From an uncultured Coriobacteriia bacterium (GTDB lineage Bacteria; Actinomycetota; Coriobacteriia; Coriobacteriales; QAMH01), in the NCBI GenBank assembly GCA_948466335.1, contig CAOKAE010000001.1:1-64000 (forward strand): a stretch of DNA of 64,000 bases, given 5' to 3'. The notes under the pieces were generated by a model that saw only the letters and a program-made list of their open reading frames with translations, searched no databases and was not told the DNA's origin. A program made the translations under genes and the position numbers. Below are positions 9,204 to 17,053 of the stretch, one piece after another (position 1 is the stretch's first letter; the number at the start of each line of letters is the position of its first letter).

Positions 9204-9212
9204 CCCCCCCCC
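9204..9212. repeat. Homopolymeric C9 tract upstream of the 945-aa surface gene
   Basis: Nine consecutive C on the + strand (G on the coding strand), 74-82 bases upstream of the ATG at 9130. It runs directly into a small hairpin, CCGCAA (9211-9216) with TTGCGG (9222-9227). Tracts of this length can slip during replication. A second C9 tract occurs at 37323-37331. Confidence 0.9.
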
Positions 9213-9318
9213 GCAAGGGTTTTGCGGGTTGAAGAGTGCAGGCGGAGCAGGACGCTCGATATGCGGGGCGCGGGAAGGGCGCAGTTCGTAGAGCGGCGAT
9301 ACAAAAGGCATACTTGCG

Positions 9319-9645
9319 GCACATAACTCATAGGGCTATGACAAAAAGGGCGGGCTTGTGACGCGTGGCTTATAGGATCGTGACAAGAAAAATGAACTTG
9401 TGACGCACACCCCGTGCCATAAATGTGGTGTTCTTGCCATGCGTGGCAAGGATTGCCGCATTATGACCCATACTCCGCGCCACAATCATATGATCTTTGC
9501 CATCAAACTAGCCCCATGGGCCACAATCATGCGATTCTTGCCAACAGGACAACTTCCATAAGCCGTAAAGATGCAATTCTTGACCACAAAGCAGCTTCCA
9601 TGTGCCGTAAGCACGCAATCTTTGTCAGCGTAAGGCATCAGGCCC
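9319..9645. repeat. Degenerate tandem repeat array, 42-bp unit (GCCACAATCATGCGATTCTTGCC)
   Basis: The 619-base gap 9131-9749 has no convincing gene. It holds this array. The clearest units begin with GCC(A/G)(C/T)AA at 9416, 9479, 9520, 9562 and 9604, giving spacings of 63, 41, 42 and 42 bases. Each has an A(T/C)CTTTG(C/T)C or TTCTTGCC box about 20 bases in and often CTTCCAT near the end. More decayed units extend back to about 9319. The same unit recurs at 37.4-37.5 kb in both orientations. Confidence 0.75.
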
Positions 9646-9669
9646 GGCGATGACATCGGGAAACAAAAA

Positions 9670-9691
9670 CGGGGCCGCGGATGCGGCCCCG
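9670..9691 (-). terminator. Intrinsic terminator of the ferritin transcript
   Basis: On the minus strand, GGGGCCGC pairs with GCGGCCCC around an ATCC loop and is followed by TTTTTG. It lies about 60 bases beyond the ferritin stop codon. Confidence 0.85.
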
Positions 9692-9716
9692 AGTCGTGCG
9701 GTATGTAGCTGGTACT

Positions 9717-9745
9717 CGTGTGTCAGGGTCTGACCCCGTGACACG
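9717..9745. repeat. Family-B palindrome after ferritin
   Basis: Outer arms CGTGTGTCA and TGACACG enclose the inner palindrome GGGTCTGACCCC. It begins four bases past the ferritin stop codon (TAAAAAACGTGTC on the minus strand). Confidence 0.85.
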
Positions 9746-9749
9746 TTTT

Positions 9750-10265
9750 TTACTCCGCGGCGAGCGGAGAGGGCGTGCTGTAGGTGCGCGCCAGGTACTC
9801 CTGGTCGAGCTCGTAGAGCGATTTGGCATCGGAGCCGAAGAGCTTCATCTTCGTGACCATATCGGTCGCGTTGACCTCCTCCTCGAGCTGTTCGTCAATG
9901 AACCAGTCGAGAAACTTCATCGTGCGGAAGTCATTGACCTCCTTGGCGGCGGCGTAGATGTCGTTGATGAGGCTCGTGACGTACTTCTCATGCTCGAGGC
10001 CCGCCTCAAGCGGCTCGAGATGGTTCTTGAAGGTCTTGTCGGGCTTGTCGATTGCCTCGAGCACGACTTTGCAGTCGTTGTCGAGCAGGTACTTGCGGAA
10101 GATGAGGGCATGGTCACGCTCCTCGGCGGCCTGGATGAGATACCAGTTCTCGTAGCCGTCCAGCCCTTCGTCCGCGTAATAGTCGGCAAAGGAGAGGTAC
10201 AGGTAGGCCGAGTACAGCTCCTTGTTGATCTGGTCGTTGAGAAGTTCGTAAACCTTGGAATCCAT
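9750..10265 (-). CDS. ftn: Ferritin
   Basis: 171 aa, the usual length for a bacterial non-haem ferritin. It should oxidise Fe(II) and store it as ferric mineral inside a 24-subunit shell in the cytoplasm. The four-helix pattern is clear, with the ferroxidase ligands in LLNDQINKELYSAYLYLS (E), EERDHALIF (E and H of ExxH) and DEQLEEEVNA (E). It is monocistronic with its own terminator. In an anaerobe it probably limits iron-driven oxidative damage. Family assignment is firm. Confidence 0.95.
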   Translation of the reverse strand: MDSKVYELLNDQINKELYSAYLYLSFADYYADEGLDGYENWYLIQAAEERDHALIFRKYLLDNDCKVVLEAIDKPDKTFKNHLEPLEAGLEHEKYVTSLINDIYAAAKEVNDFRTMKFLDWFIDEQLEEEVNATDMVTKMKLFGSDAKSLYELDQEYLARTYSTPSPLAAE

Positions 10266-10325
10266 GGTTGTTCCTTTCTAGATCGAAGTTCGATGTGCAT
10301 TACATGATAGCGCGAATAATGGCAT

Positions 10326-11528
10326 TTAGCCGTTCTTCGCAAGTTCTTCTTGAATCGCCTCATCGAAAAGATGCGGGAAGCTGTTGAGCTTGAGCGTGAG
10401 GATGCGCGTGAGCGACTGGTCGATGCGCTCCGCGGGAATGCGGCCGCTCCCGATCGCGTCCACCAGCCCGGCATAGGCCGCGCCGAGCTCGGAGGGCATG
10501 AGCGCGATGTCACAACCGGCCTCTATGGCGGCAACGGCGACGTCGGCCGGCGCACAGAACTCGAGCAGCGCCCCCATCGAAAGCGAATCGGTCACCACGA
10601 CGCCGTCATAGCCGATGTCATCGCGCAGAATGCCCTGCACGATATCGGGAGAAATCGAGGCGGGAATGGCGCTTCCCGTAACCTGGGGCACCGAGAGGTG
10701 TCCCACCATCACCATGGGCACACCGGCCACGATGGCGGCAACGAAAGGCGCGAGCTGCATGGCGAGCTCGCCGCGCGTCTTGTTGGTGTATATCGACGAG
10801 GCGTGACTGTCGTCTTCGGGGTCGCCGATACCGGGAAAGTGCTTGGCGCAACACAGGATGCCCTCGTCCTCGAAGGCCTCGACCTGCGCGGCGGCCATAC
10901 GGCCCACGAGGGCTACCTCGGCGCCGAACGAGCGGCGGCGCATGTTGCTGCGCTCGGTCGTGGCCACGTCGCAGGAGGGCGCGAAGTCGACGTTGAACCC
11001 AAGGTCGCGCAGCGAGGTCGCGATGATACGCGCCTGTTCGCGCGCGATGGCCACGTCGCCGGTCGCACCGATATCGGAAGCGTCGCCGACGAACGGCGCG
11101 TCGAAGCCCTGCTTGCCACCGATGCGCTGCACCGTGCCGCCCTCCTCGTCCACGCACAAAAACAGCGGCGTCATGCCAAGCTCGCGCGCCGCGGCTTGCG
11201 TGTCGGCGAGCATCGCGCTGGTTTGCGCGGCGTCGATGATATTGCCATCGAAGTAGGTGATGCCGCAGACGGGCAGCGCCTCGAGCCCCGCGCAAAAGGC
11301 CTCATCCGCTTGCCAGACGAGCTCCGTTGCGCTGACCTGCTCGGGTGTCACGACGAAGAGCTGCGCGGCCTTCTCCTCCACGCTCATCTGCTCGATGAGA
11401 GCGCGGGCGACATCGCGCTCGGGAAAGCGAGGCGGTTGCGGACGCGACGTGCAACCCGCAAGCGTCGTGGTGCACACGGCGGCGGCAAGGCCACATGCTT
11501 CGAGGAATCGACGTCTGGAGAGGTTCAT
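10326..11528 (-). CDS. GH3 family glycosidase lipoprotein (NagZ-like beta-N-acetylhexosaminidase)
   Basis: 400 aa. The N-terminus combines a twin-arginine motif (SRRRFLEACG) with a lipobox (TTLAGC), so it is probably a Tat-exported lipoprotein. Residues 35-400 match glycoside hydrolase family 3: FVDEEGG-type segment LCVDEEGGTVQRIGG, KHFPGIGDPEDDSH (the catalytic His/Asp loop of NagZ-type enzymes; the usual KHFPGHG has Ile for the second His) and the nucleophile segment GVVVTDSLSMGAL. It would remove GlcNAc from cell-wall fragments or glycans outside the membrane. It lies 22 bases after the metal-sensor gene in the same direction. Confidence 0.9.
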   Translation of the reverse strand: MNLSRRRFLEACGLAAAVCTTTLAGCTSRPQPPRFPERDVARALIEQMSVEEKAAQLFVVTPEQVSATELVWQADEAFCAGLEALPVCGITYFDGNIIDAAQTSAMLADTQAAARELGMTPLFLCVDEEGGTVQRIGGKQGFDAPFVGDASDIGATGDVAIAREQARIIATSLRDLGFNVDFAPSCDVATTERSNMRRRSFGAEVALVGRMAAAQVEAFEDEGILCCAKHFPGIGDPEDDSHASSIYTNKTRGELAMQLAPFVAAIVAGVPMVMVGHLSVPQVTGSAIPASISPDIVQGILRDDIGYDGVVVTDSLSMGALLEFCAPADVAVAAIEAGCDIALMPSELGAAYAGLVDAIGSGRIPAERIDQSLTRILTLKLNSFPHLFDEAIQEELAKNG

Positions 11529-11549
11529 GGGGTTTCCGATGAGACGCGC

Positions 11550-11855
11550 CTACTCGGTCACGTGCTCCATGCCGAGCGAGAGGATGGACACGACATGGTC
11601 GTCAGCCAGCGAGTAGAAGACTTCCTTGCCCTGGCGGTGGTCGATGACGAGGTTGCCCTGGCGCAGCATGCGCAGATGATGGCTCACGGCGGCGGCGCTC
11701 ATGGACATCTGCGCGGCCACGTCGCCCACGCACTTCTCGCCATCGAGCAGGATGTTGAGGATCCTCACGCGCGTGGGGTCGGAGAACATCTTGAAGAGGC
11801 CGGCAAGGTTGGCCATGAGTTCGTCGTCTTGTCTGTCAGCCGCTTGAGCAGCCAT
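11550..11855 (-). CDS. ArsR/SmtB-family zinc-responsive repressor
   Basis: 101 aa from the ATG at 11855. A GGGAGG lies just upstream; the earlier in-frame ATG at 11870 would place that site inside the coding sequence. Winged-helix fold: FSDPTRVRILNILLDG, then the recognition helix SAAAVSHHLRMLRQ. The C-terminal helix DDHVVSILSLGMEHVTE aligns residue for residue with the SmtB alpha-5 zinc site (Asp, His, then His and Glu at +11 and +14). The alpha-3 thiolate site is incomplete (only EKCVGD). It should release DNA when zinc binds and so derepress the adjacent exporter. Confidence 0.9.
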   Translation of the reverse strand: MAAQAADRQDDELMANLAGLFKMFSDPTRVRILNILLDGEKCVGDVAAQMSMSAAAVSHHLRMLRQGNLVIDHRQGKEVFYSLADDHVVSILSLGMEHVTE

Positions 11856-11905
11856 GGGTGCCTCCCGCATCGTCGGATGCGGGTATTGTACCGCGAGCGC
11901 GTTTG

Positions 11906-13912
11906 TCATTTCGAGCGCAGCAGGCGCATGGCGTTGAGGACGCAGAGGATGGCGACGCCCGTATCGGCGAAGACCGCCATCCACATGTTGGCGATGCCGA
12001 GCGCGCCGAGCACGAAGACCGCGAACTTCACCGCAATCGCCAGCGTGACGTTCTCGCGCGCGTTGGCGACCGTCTTGCGCGACAGCTTCACGGCGTCGGC
12101 GATGCGCGCGGGGTTGTCGTCCATGAGCACGATGTCGGCCGCCTCGATGGCCGCATCCGAACCCATCGCCCCCATGGCGATGCCCACGTCGGCACGGGCA
12201 AGCGCCGGCGCGTCGTTGATGCCGTCGCCCACGAACGCGAGCGTCTTCTTCGCATCGGAACCCCGCTGCTCAAGCAGCTCCTCGACGCAGGCGACCTTGT
12301 CACCCGGCAGCAATTGCGCGAAGAAGCGGTCTAGCCCGAGCTTGCCGGCGATGCGGCGGGCGACGGGCTCCTTGTCACCCGTGAGCATGACCGTCTGGCC
12401 CACCCCGAGCGCCTTGAGCTTCTCGATGGCCTCGTGGGCCTGGGGCTTTATCTCGTCGGCGACGACCAGATAGCCAAGGTAGGCACCATCGAGCGCGACG
12501 TGAATGACCGTTCCGGGCTGGCCGGCATCGGTCCAGACGACACCCTCGCGATCCATGAGCTTGTCGTTGCCCACGCAGATGACGCCCTCGATGCACCGGG
12601 CGCACATGCCGTAGCCAGGAACTTCGGTGACGTCATCGTTGTGCTCGGGCATGTTGAGCGTGGGCGCGATACCCAGCCGCTCGGCATAGGCGTCGCAGAT
12701 GGACTGCGCGATGGGATGCGTCGAGCGCTGCTCGACATGGGCGGCCAGCCCCAGCAGGCGTTCGGGTGTGACGCCCTCGACGGGCGCGATGGTCTCGACA
12801 TGGAACGAACCCTTCGTGAGCGTGCCGGTCTTGTCGAAGACGACGGTCTCGACGCGGGCAAGCTGCTCGAGGTAGTTGCCGCCCTTGGCGAGGACGCCAC
12901 GACGCGAGAGGCTGCCGATGCCGCAGTAGAAACTCAGCGGCACCGATATGACGAGGGCACAGGGGCAGGAGATGACGAGGAAGACGCAGGCGCGCTCGAC
13001 GAAGTCGGCCCAGACTGCCGCGCTCGTCGCGTCGATGACGAGCGGCGGAATGACGGCGAGCAAGACCGCGGCGCCCACGACGATGGGGGTGTAGATGCGG
13101 GCGAAGCGACGTACGAAGTTCTCGGTCTTGGCCTTCTTGGAGGCGGCGTTGCTCACCATGTCGAGCACGCGCGAGACGGCGGAATCCTCGAAGGGCCGGG
13201 TCACGCGCACGTACAGCGTGTTCGTGCCGTTGACGAAGCCGGAAAGCACTTCCTGTCCCGGCTCGAGGAAGCTCGGCATCGATTCGCCCGTGAGCGCGGA
13301 GGTGTCGAGCTCGCTCGCGCCTTTCACGATGACGCCGTCGAGCGGCACACGCTCACCCGCGATAATGACGATAGTGTCGCCCACCTGCACGCTTGCCGGG
13401 TCGACGCGCACGATGGCGCCGTCGCGCTCGACGTTCGCGTAGGTTGCCTTAATCTCGACGAGGGAGGAGATGGACTTGCGCGAGTTGTCGACCGCGCGAT
13501 CCTGGAACCACTCGCCCACCTGGTAGAAGAGCATGACCGCCACGGCCTCGGCAGCCTCGCCAATGACGAAGGCGGCGATGGTGGCCACGGCCATGAGGAA
13601 CTGCTCGTCAAGAAGCTCGCGCCGGGCGAGGCCCTTGGCCGCGCCGATGAGCACCGGTAGGCCCACCATCAGGTAGGGGACGACGAAGATCGCGTACTTG
13701 ACCCAGGCGGCCTCCATGATGCCGTTGGGATTGAAGAAGTCGACGGCGAGGCCTGCCGCGTAGATGCAGGCAGTCACCACGATGAGCTTGAGGGAGACTT
13801 CCCACCCGCCGGCATTGTCGTGGCAATGGCAACGCCCGTCATCATGGCCGTGGTCGTGACCATGGTCATGGCCGTGACAATGGCCATCCTTGCATGCTAC
13901 TGCTTCGCTCAT
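11906..13912 (-). CDS. zntA: Zinc/cadmium-exporting P1B-type ATPase
   Basis: 668 aa from the ATG at 13912 (CGGAG just upstream; ten upstream codons are discarded). The N-terminus is a Cys/His-rich tail (GHCHGHDHGHDHGHDDGRCH) in place of a folded HMA domain. The membrane CPC motif (ISCPCALVISVP), phosphorylation site DKTGTLTK, the HP motif (STHPIAQS) and GDGINDAPALARAD are all intact. It pumps Zn(II)/Cd(II) out of the cytoplasm with ATP. It is co-directional with the SmtB-type sensor 50 bases downstream, a common operon arrangement. ZntA rather than copper ATPase is supported by the sensor's zinc site and the His-rich tail. Confidence 0.93.
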   Translation of the reverse strand: MSEAVACKDGHCHGHDHGHDHGHDDGRCHCHDNAGGWEVSLKLIVVTACIYAAGLAVDFFNPNGIMEAAWVKYAIFVVPYLMVGLPVLIGAAKGLARRELLDEQFLMAVATIAAFVIGEAAEAVAVMLFYQVGEWFQDRAVDNSRKSISSLVEIKATYANVERDGAIVRVDPASVQVGDTIVIIAGERVPLDGVIVKGASELDTSALTGESMPSFLEPGQEVLSGFVNGTNTLYVRVTRPFEDSAVSRVLDMVSNAASKKAKTENFVRRFARIYTPIVVGAAVLLAVIPPLVIDATSAAVWADFVERACVFLVISCPCALVISVPLSFYCGIGSLSRRGVLAKGGNYLEQLARVETVVFDKTGTLTKGSFHVETIAPVEGVTPERLLGLAAHVEQRSTHPIAQSICDAYAERLGIAPTLNMPEHNDDVTEVPGYGMCARCIEGVICVGNDKLMDREGVVWTDAGQPGTVIHVALDGAYLGYLVVADEIKPQAHEAIEKLKALGVGQTVMLTGDKEPVARRIAGKLGLDRFFAQLLPGDKVACVEELLEQRGSDAKKTLAFVGDGINDAPALARADVGIAMGAMGSDAAIEAADIVLMDDNPARIADAVKLSRKTVANARENVTLAIAVKFAVFVLGALGIANMWMAVFADTGVAILCVLNAMRLLRSK

Positions 13913-13931
13913 GTCTACTCCGAAATCCCTA

Positions 13932-14004
13932 CGTTCAAACACTCAAACATTCAAACGAACTTTTGATAATAACGAAGTAAACATCACCGGAGGAAACGTG
14001 TCAA
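13932..14004 (-). promoter_or_regulatory. Candidate promoter and metal-sensor operator of the zinc exporter
   Basis: On the minus strand, TTGACA (13999-14004) is followed after 17 bases by TTTACT (13976-13981), a weak -10. Just downstream, three direct repeats of TTTGA(A/G)(T/C)G lie between 13932 and 13958. SmtB-type sites are AT-rich TGAA/TTCA arrays close to the promoter, so this is the probable binding site. Not a perfect inverted repeat, so tentative. Confidence 0.45.
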
Positions 14005-14025
14005 GGGAAGATTTGTGTCGTGATC

Positions 14026-14727
14026 CTAGTGGGCGGCGTTGAGATCGCCGGGGATGAATCCCTGCATGAGCAGCTGCGCAGCATCGAGCTCATCGCGGTT
14101 GTCATCTTGCAGCGGGTAGCGAATCTCCATCTGGTTGATAGAGCCGGGACCGATGTTGACCCAGTAGAAATACTCGTATTCGTCATCGTACTGGTAGATG
14201 ATGACGCGGTTGCCCTCGGCACGGGCGATGCTGTCCTCGCTCCCGTTCCACAGTGAGGCGAGAATGGCGTCCGCATCGAGGTTATCGACGTTGTTGTAGC
14301 CGGTCACGTTCACCGTCATGCGCAGGGCGCTGTTGGTGAGCACGACACCGGCGCCGTTGTCGACCTCCGACCCGAGCACAAAGCCCTCGGGCACGTCGAG
14401 CTGATAACCGAAGAGGGCGTTGACATAGACCTGCGGCTCGGCCATGGCGGCAGAGCTGCTCTCCGACGCCGTGGGTTCGGACGCTTCGGAAGGCTGCGCC
14501 TGGCCGGGTTCCTGTTGGGATGCGGCGCTACTCGAAGATGCGGACGTACTCGAGGCCTGCGGCATGGAAAACGGCAGCTCCACCTTGCCCGTCATGACGA
14601 GAAAGATGGCGGTACCCGCAAGCGCGAGCACGAGGATGACGCAGATGACGATGGCGACGACCTTGCCCCGGCCCTTTCGCTCGGGCTTGGGCTCTTCCGG
14701 CCGCTTGACGCTATGCGCACCCTTCAT
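14026..14727 (-). CDS. Membrane-anchored extracytoplasmic protein of unknown function
   Basis: 233 aa from the ATG at 14727. The upstream in-frame codons run inside the HAD gene in another frame and are not used. Residues 1-22 are basic and cytoplasmic. Residues about 23-45 form one membrane helix (VVAIVICVILVLALAGTAIFLVM). A Ser/Ala/Gln-rich spacer covers about 55-95. A globular domain from about 98 to the end (NALFGYQLDVPEGFVLGSEV) resembles small extracytoplasmic domains seen after such anchors in actinobacteria. It starts 20 bases before the end of the HAD gene, so the two are probably co-transcribed. Function not recognised. Confidence 0.8.
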   Translation of the reverse strand: MKGAHSVKRPEEPKPERKGRGKVVAIVICVILVLALAGTAIFLVMTGKVELPFSMPQASSTSASSSSAASQQEPGQAQPSEASEPTASESSSAAMAEPQVYVNALFGYQLDVPEGFVLGSEVDNGAGVVLTNSALRMTVNVTGYNNVDNLDADAILASLWNGSEDSIARAEGNRVIIYQYDDEYEYFYWVNIGPGSINQMEIRYPLQDDNRDELDAAQLLMQGFIPGDLNAAH

Positions 14728-14747
14728 GGACCGTCCCCGCCTCTCGT

Positions 14748-15440
14748 CTACTCGTCCTGATGATCCGGGGCCTGCGAAGCCTCGTCGAGAAGTTCCGCGT
14801 AGCCCATGATGAATCGGTCCACGATGCCCTTGAGCTCGTCGGTTGCCTGCTGCTTGTGCTCGTCGTAGACGCCGACGACGTAGGCGCCTGTCTCCTTGGC
14901 CGAACGAGCCGCCGTGGCGACGTCCTCGAAGATGGCGCAGCGTTCGGCGGGAATGCCCAACTGGCGCGCGGCCTCGAGGTATACCACCGGATTTGACTTG
15001 CCGCCGCACTTCAACTCGTCGCACACGCAGATGGCATCGAAGAGCTCGAGCACGCCATTGTTCACGAGCGCCGGTTCGAGCAGGTGGCGCTGCAGGGATG
15101 TGGCGATGGCCAGGGGCATGCCCTGCGCCTTGCAATACCGCAGGTACTCGAGCGCGCCGGGCTTGAGCATGACATGCGTCGCGTAGCCCTCCTCGGCTGC
15201 CGCCTTCCACTCCTCGATGATGTCGGCGGGCTTCTCGTCGAGCCCGAAGTGCTCGATGGCGAAGTCGGCCCCCAGCTCGAAGCCGAGAACGGCGATCATC
15301 TCGCCGAATTCGTCGGTGTAGGGGATGCCCCGCTTGGCGAGGAACACGCGGTCGACCTCGTCCCAGACCCACATGGAGTCCGCGAGCGTGCCATCGAAAT
15401 CGAAGATGACGGCATCGACGTCTCGTGTTCCAATTAGCAT
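14748..15440 (-). CDS. HAD-superfamily phosphatase (phosphoglucomutase-like subfamily)
   Basis: 230 aa. Motif I FDFDGTLADS carries the nucleophile and acid/base Asp, motif II is AIATSLQ, motif III is the Lys in CGGKSNP, and motif IV is IFEDVATAARSA. The alpha-helical cap follows motif I (residues about 20-90), as in beta-phosphoglucomutase and phosphoglycolate phosphatase relatives. It probably hydrolyses a small phosphorylated metabolite in the cytoplasm; the substrate cannot be told from sequence. AGGGGA precedes the ATG. It lies after the rplI terminator. Confidence 0.88.
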   Translation of the reverse strand: MLIGTRDVDAVIFDFDGTLADSMWVWDEVDRVFLAKRGIPYTDEFGEMIAVLGFELGADFAIEHFGLDEKPADIIEEWKAAAEEGYATHVMLKPGALEYLRYCKAQGMPLAIATSLQRHLLEPALVNNGVLELFDAICVCDELKCGGKSNPVVYLEAARQLGIPAERCAIFEDVATAARSAKETGAYVVGVYDEHKQQATDELKGIVDRFIMGYAELLDEASQAPDHQDE

Positions 15441-15473
15441 GATTCCCCTTCTTGCCGACGTGGCCTCTAAAAG

Positions 15474-15502
15474 CGAGGGGCGAGCCTACGACCCGCCCCT
15501 CG
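15474..15502 (-). terminator. Terminator after rplI
   Basis: On the minus strand, CGAGGGGCG pairs with CGCCCCTCG over an 11-base loop, followed by CTTTTA. It closes the rpsF-ssb-rpsR-rplI transcript about 20 bases after rplI. Confidence 0.85.
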
Positions 15503-15522
15503 AGAAGCTATGCCTTGCGAGA

Positions 15523-16077
15523 TTACTCGGCCTCTTCGACGACTTCGTCGATGACCTCGGTCTCCTCAACAACCTCTCCGTCGGCCTCTTCGACGACGGT
15601 CTCTTCCGTCTCGACGATTTCGATGGAGTCGTCATCGCTCACGACGTTGACCTCGAGCGTGGCCTTGATGTCGCGGTACACCGAAACGGTGAACTCGTGC
15701 TTGCCGGCCGTCTTGATGGCCTTGCCCAGATCGATCTTCTTGCGCTCGACCGTGACGCCGAGCTGCTCGAGGATGGCCTCGGCGAGCATGGCGGTCGTGA
15801 TGGAGCCGAAGAGCTGGCCCTCCTCGCCGACCCTGGCGTAGACCTTGATGGTCTTGCCGTCGAGGGCGTTCTTGAGGACGTTGGCGTCGGTGGTACGAGC
15901 AAGCTCGCGCTTCTCGATGTTGTGACGACGCTGCTCGAGCTGCTTGAGCTCGCCCTTGGTGGCCTCGATCGCGATGCCCTGCGGAAGCAGGTAATTCACC
16001 GCATAACCCTGGGCGACATCGACGACATCGCCTTCGCCACCACGGCCCTTGAGTTCCTTCAGCAGAATAACTTTCAT
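15523..16077 (-). CDS. rplI: 50S ribosomal protein L9
   Basis: 184 aa. The N-terminal domain is typical (MKVILLKELKGRGGEGDVVDVAQGYAVNYLLPQG shortened here), followed by the long connecting helix (LKQLEQRRHNIEK) and the C-terminal RNA-binding domain (VTVERKKIDLGKAIKTAGKH). The last 35 residues are an extra acidic tail (EIVETEETVVEEADGEVVEE) that makes it longer than the roughly 150 aa of most L9 proteins. L9 binds 23S rRNA near the L1 stalk and supports reading-frame maintenance. It is the last gene of the rpsF operon. Confidence 0.97.
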   Translation of the reverse strand: MKVILLKELKGRGGEGDVVDVAQGYAVNYLLPQGIAIEATKGELKQLEQRRHNIEKRELARTTDANVLKNALDGKTIKVYARVGEEGQLFGSITTAMLAEAILEQLGVTVERKKIDLGKAIKTAGKHEFTVSVYRDIKATLEVNVVSDDDSIEIVETEETVVEEADGEVVEETEVIDEVVEEAE

Positions 16078-16212
16078 GTCTTCTAACCTTCTCTATGTCC
16101 CGCTATGGCGCAGGACTGCTTACATATATGTACGCGCCTCGTTTACCCGGATACGGGCTTGGGGCAAGGAGCCGCCATGCGGTCACCCTGCCGGCCAGCG
16201 CACCAAGATGCG

Positions 16213-16473
16213 CTAGCGGTTCCTGCGACCACCGCTACCGGAAACGATCTTCACGGTATAGGGCAGCAGGGCCATCTCGCGAGCGCGCTTGATAGCGGTC
16301 GCGAGCTCATGCTGGTGCTGGGTGCAGACACCCGTCACGCGGCGGGACTTGATCTTGCCGCGATCGGTGATGTAGCGGCGCAGCGTCTGCGCGTCCTTGT
16401 AGTCGATGAACTCGACCTTGTCCTTGCAGAAGGGGCAATACTTGCGACGCGGTGCGCGAGCGTAATCAGCCAT
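16213..16473 (-). CDS. rpsR: 30S ribosomal protein S18
   Basis: 86 aa, with the S18 signature [22 protein letters not shown] and the C-terminal ALLPYTVK. An N-terminal CPFC pair with a later Cys/His (CTQHQHE) suggests the zinc-binding form of S18. S18 pairs with S6 on the small-subunit platform. A strong GAGGAGG site precedes the ATG. The 135 bases between rpsR and rplI contain no gene or clear structure. Confidence 0.97.
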   Translation of the reverse strand: MADYARAPRRKYCPFCKDKVEFIDYKDAQTLRRYITDRGKIKSRRVTGVCTQHQHELATAIKRAREMALLPYTVKIVSGSGGRRNR

Positions 16474-16510
16474 GGTTCCTCCTCACTGATTCTTGAATGC
16501 GAAAACGTTA

Positions 16511-17014
16511 CTAGAAGGGAATGTCGCTATCGTCATAGGCGCTCGGAGTCGGAGGCTCCGGGACGACGTTTCCCTGCGGTTGCTGATAGGACTGGCCGCC
16601 ATAGTTGCCACCGGCATTCTGGCCACCGTAGTTGTTGCCGCCGCCGTAGCTATTACCGCCATCGTAATTCTGGCCGCCGCCATTGCGTGACGACATGAAT
16701 TCGAGCTCGTCGACGGTCACGTCGACCTTGCTCCTCCTCTGGCCAGAGTTGCGATCCTCCCAGGAGCTGTAATGCAGCCTACCTTCAATGGCCACCTTCA
16801 CACCCTTGGTGAGGTACTGGGCAAGCGCCTCGGCGCGACGACCGAACATCGTACAATCGATGAAATTTGCGTAATCCTCCCACTCGCCGTTCTGGTTGCG
16901 ACGGCGATCGTTGACCGCGACGCCAAAACTCAAGATGGACGTGCCCGAGGGGGTGGTCCTCAGCTCGGCATCGCGCGTGAGATTGCCTGAAATCATTACC
17001 CTGTTGATGCTCAT
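16511..17014 (-). CDS. ssb: Single-stranded DNA-binding protein
   Basis: 167 aa. The OB fold covers residues 1-107 (MISGNLTRDAELRTTPSG, WEDYANFIDCTMFGRRAEAL, KVAIEGRLHYSSWED). A Gly/Asn/Gln-rich flexible linker follows (NYDGGNSYGGGNNYGG). The tail ends DDSDIPF, the acidic tip that recruits replication and repair proteins. It binds single-stranded DNA as a tetramer in replication, repair and recombination. Its place between rpsF and rpsR is the conserved arrangement in Gram-positive bacteria. Confidence 0.97.
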   Translation of the reverse strand: MSINRVMISGNLTRDAELRTTPSGTSILSFGVAVNDRRRNQNGEWEDYANFIDCTMFGRRAEALAQYLTKGVKVAIEGRLHYSSWEDRNSGQRRSKVDVTVDELEFMSSRNGGGQNYDGGNSYGGGNNYGGQNAGGNYGGQSYQQPQGNVVPEPPTPSAYDDSDIPF

Positions 17015-17053
17015 GTTTAATCGTTCCTTTCAGCTGAGCGCAAAAGCGGTGCT

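Noticed and set aside
9319-9645. The repeat array as a CRISPR
   Set aside because: Units are degenerate along their whole length, there are no identical repeats with unique spacers, and no cas genes are present.
9131-9749. Small protein genes in the long gap
   Set aside because: Short frames (for example 9423-9653) are built from the repeat units and lack ribosome sites and domain character.
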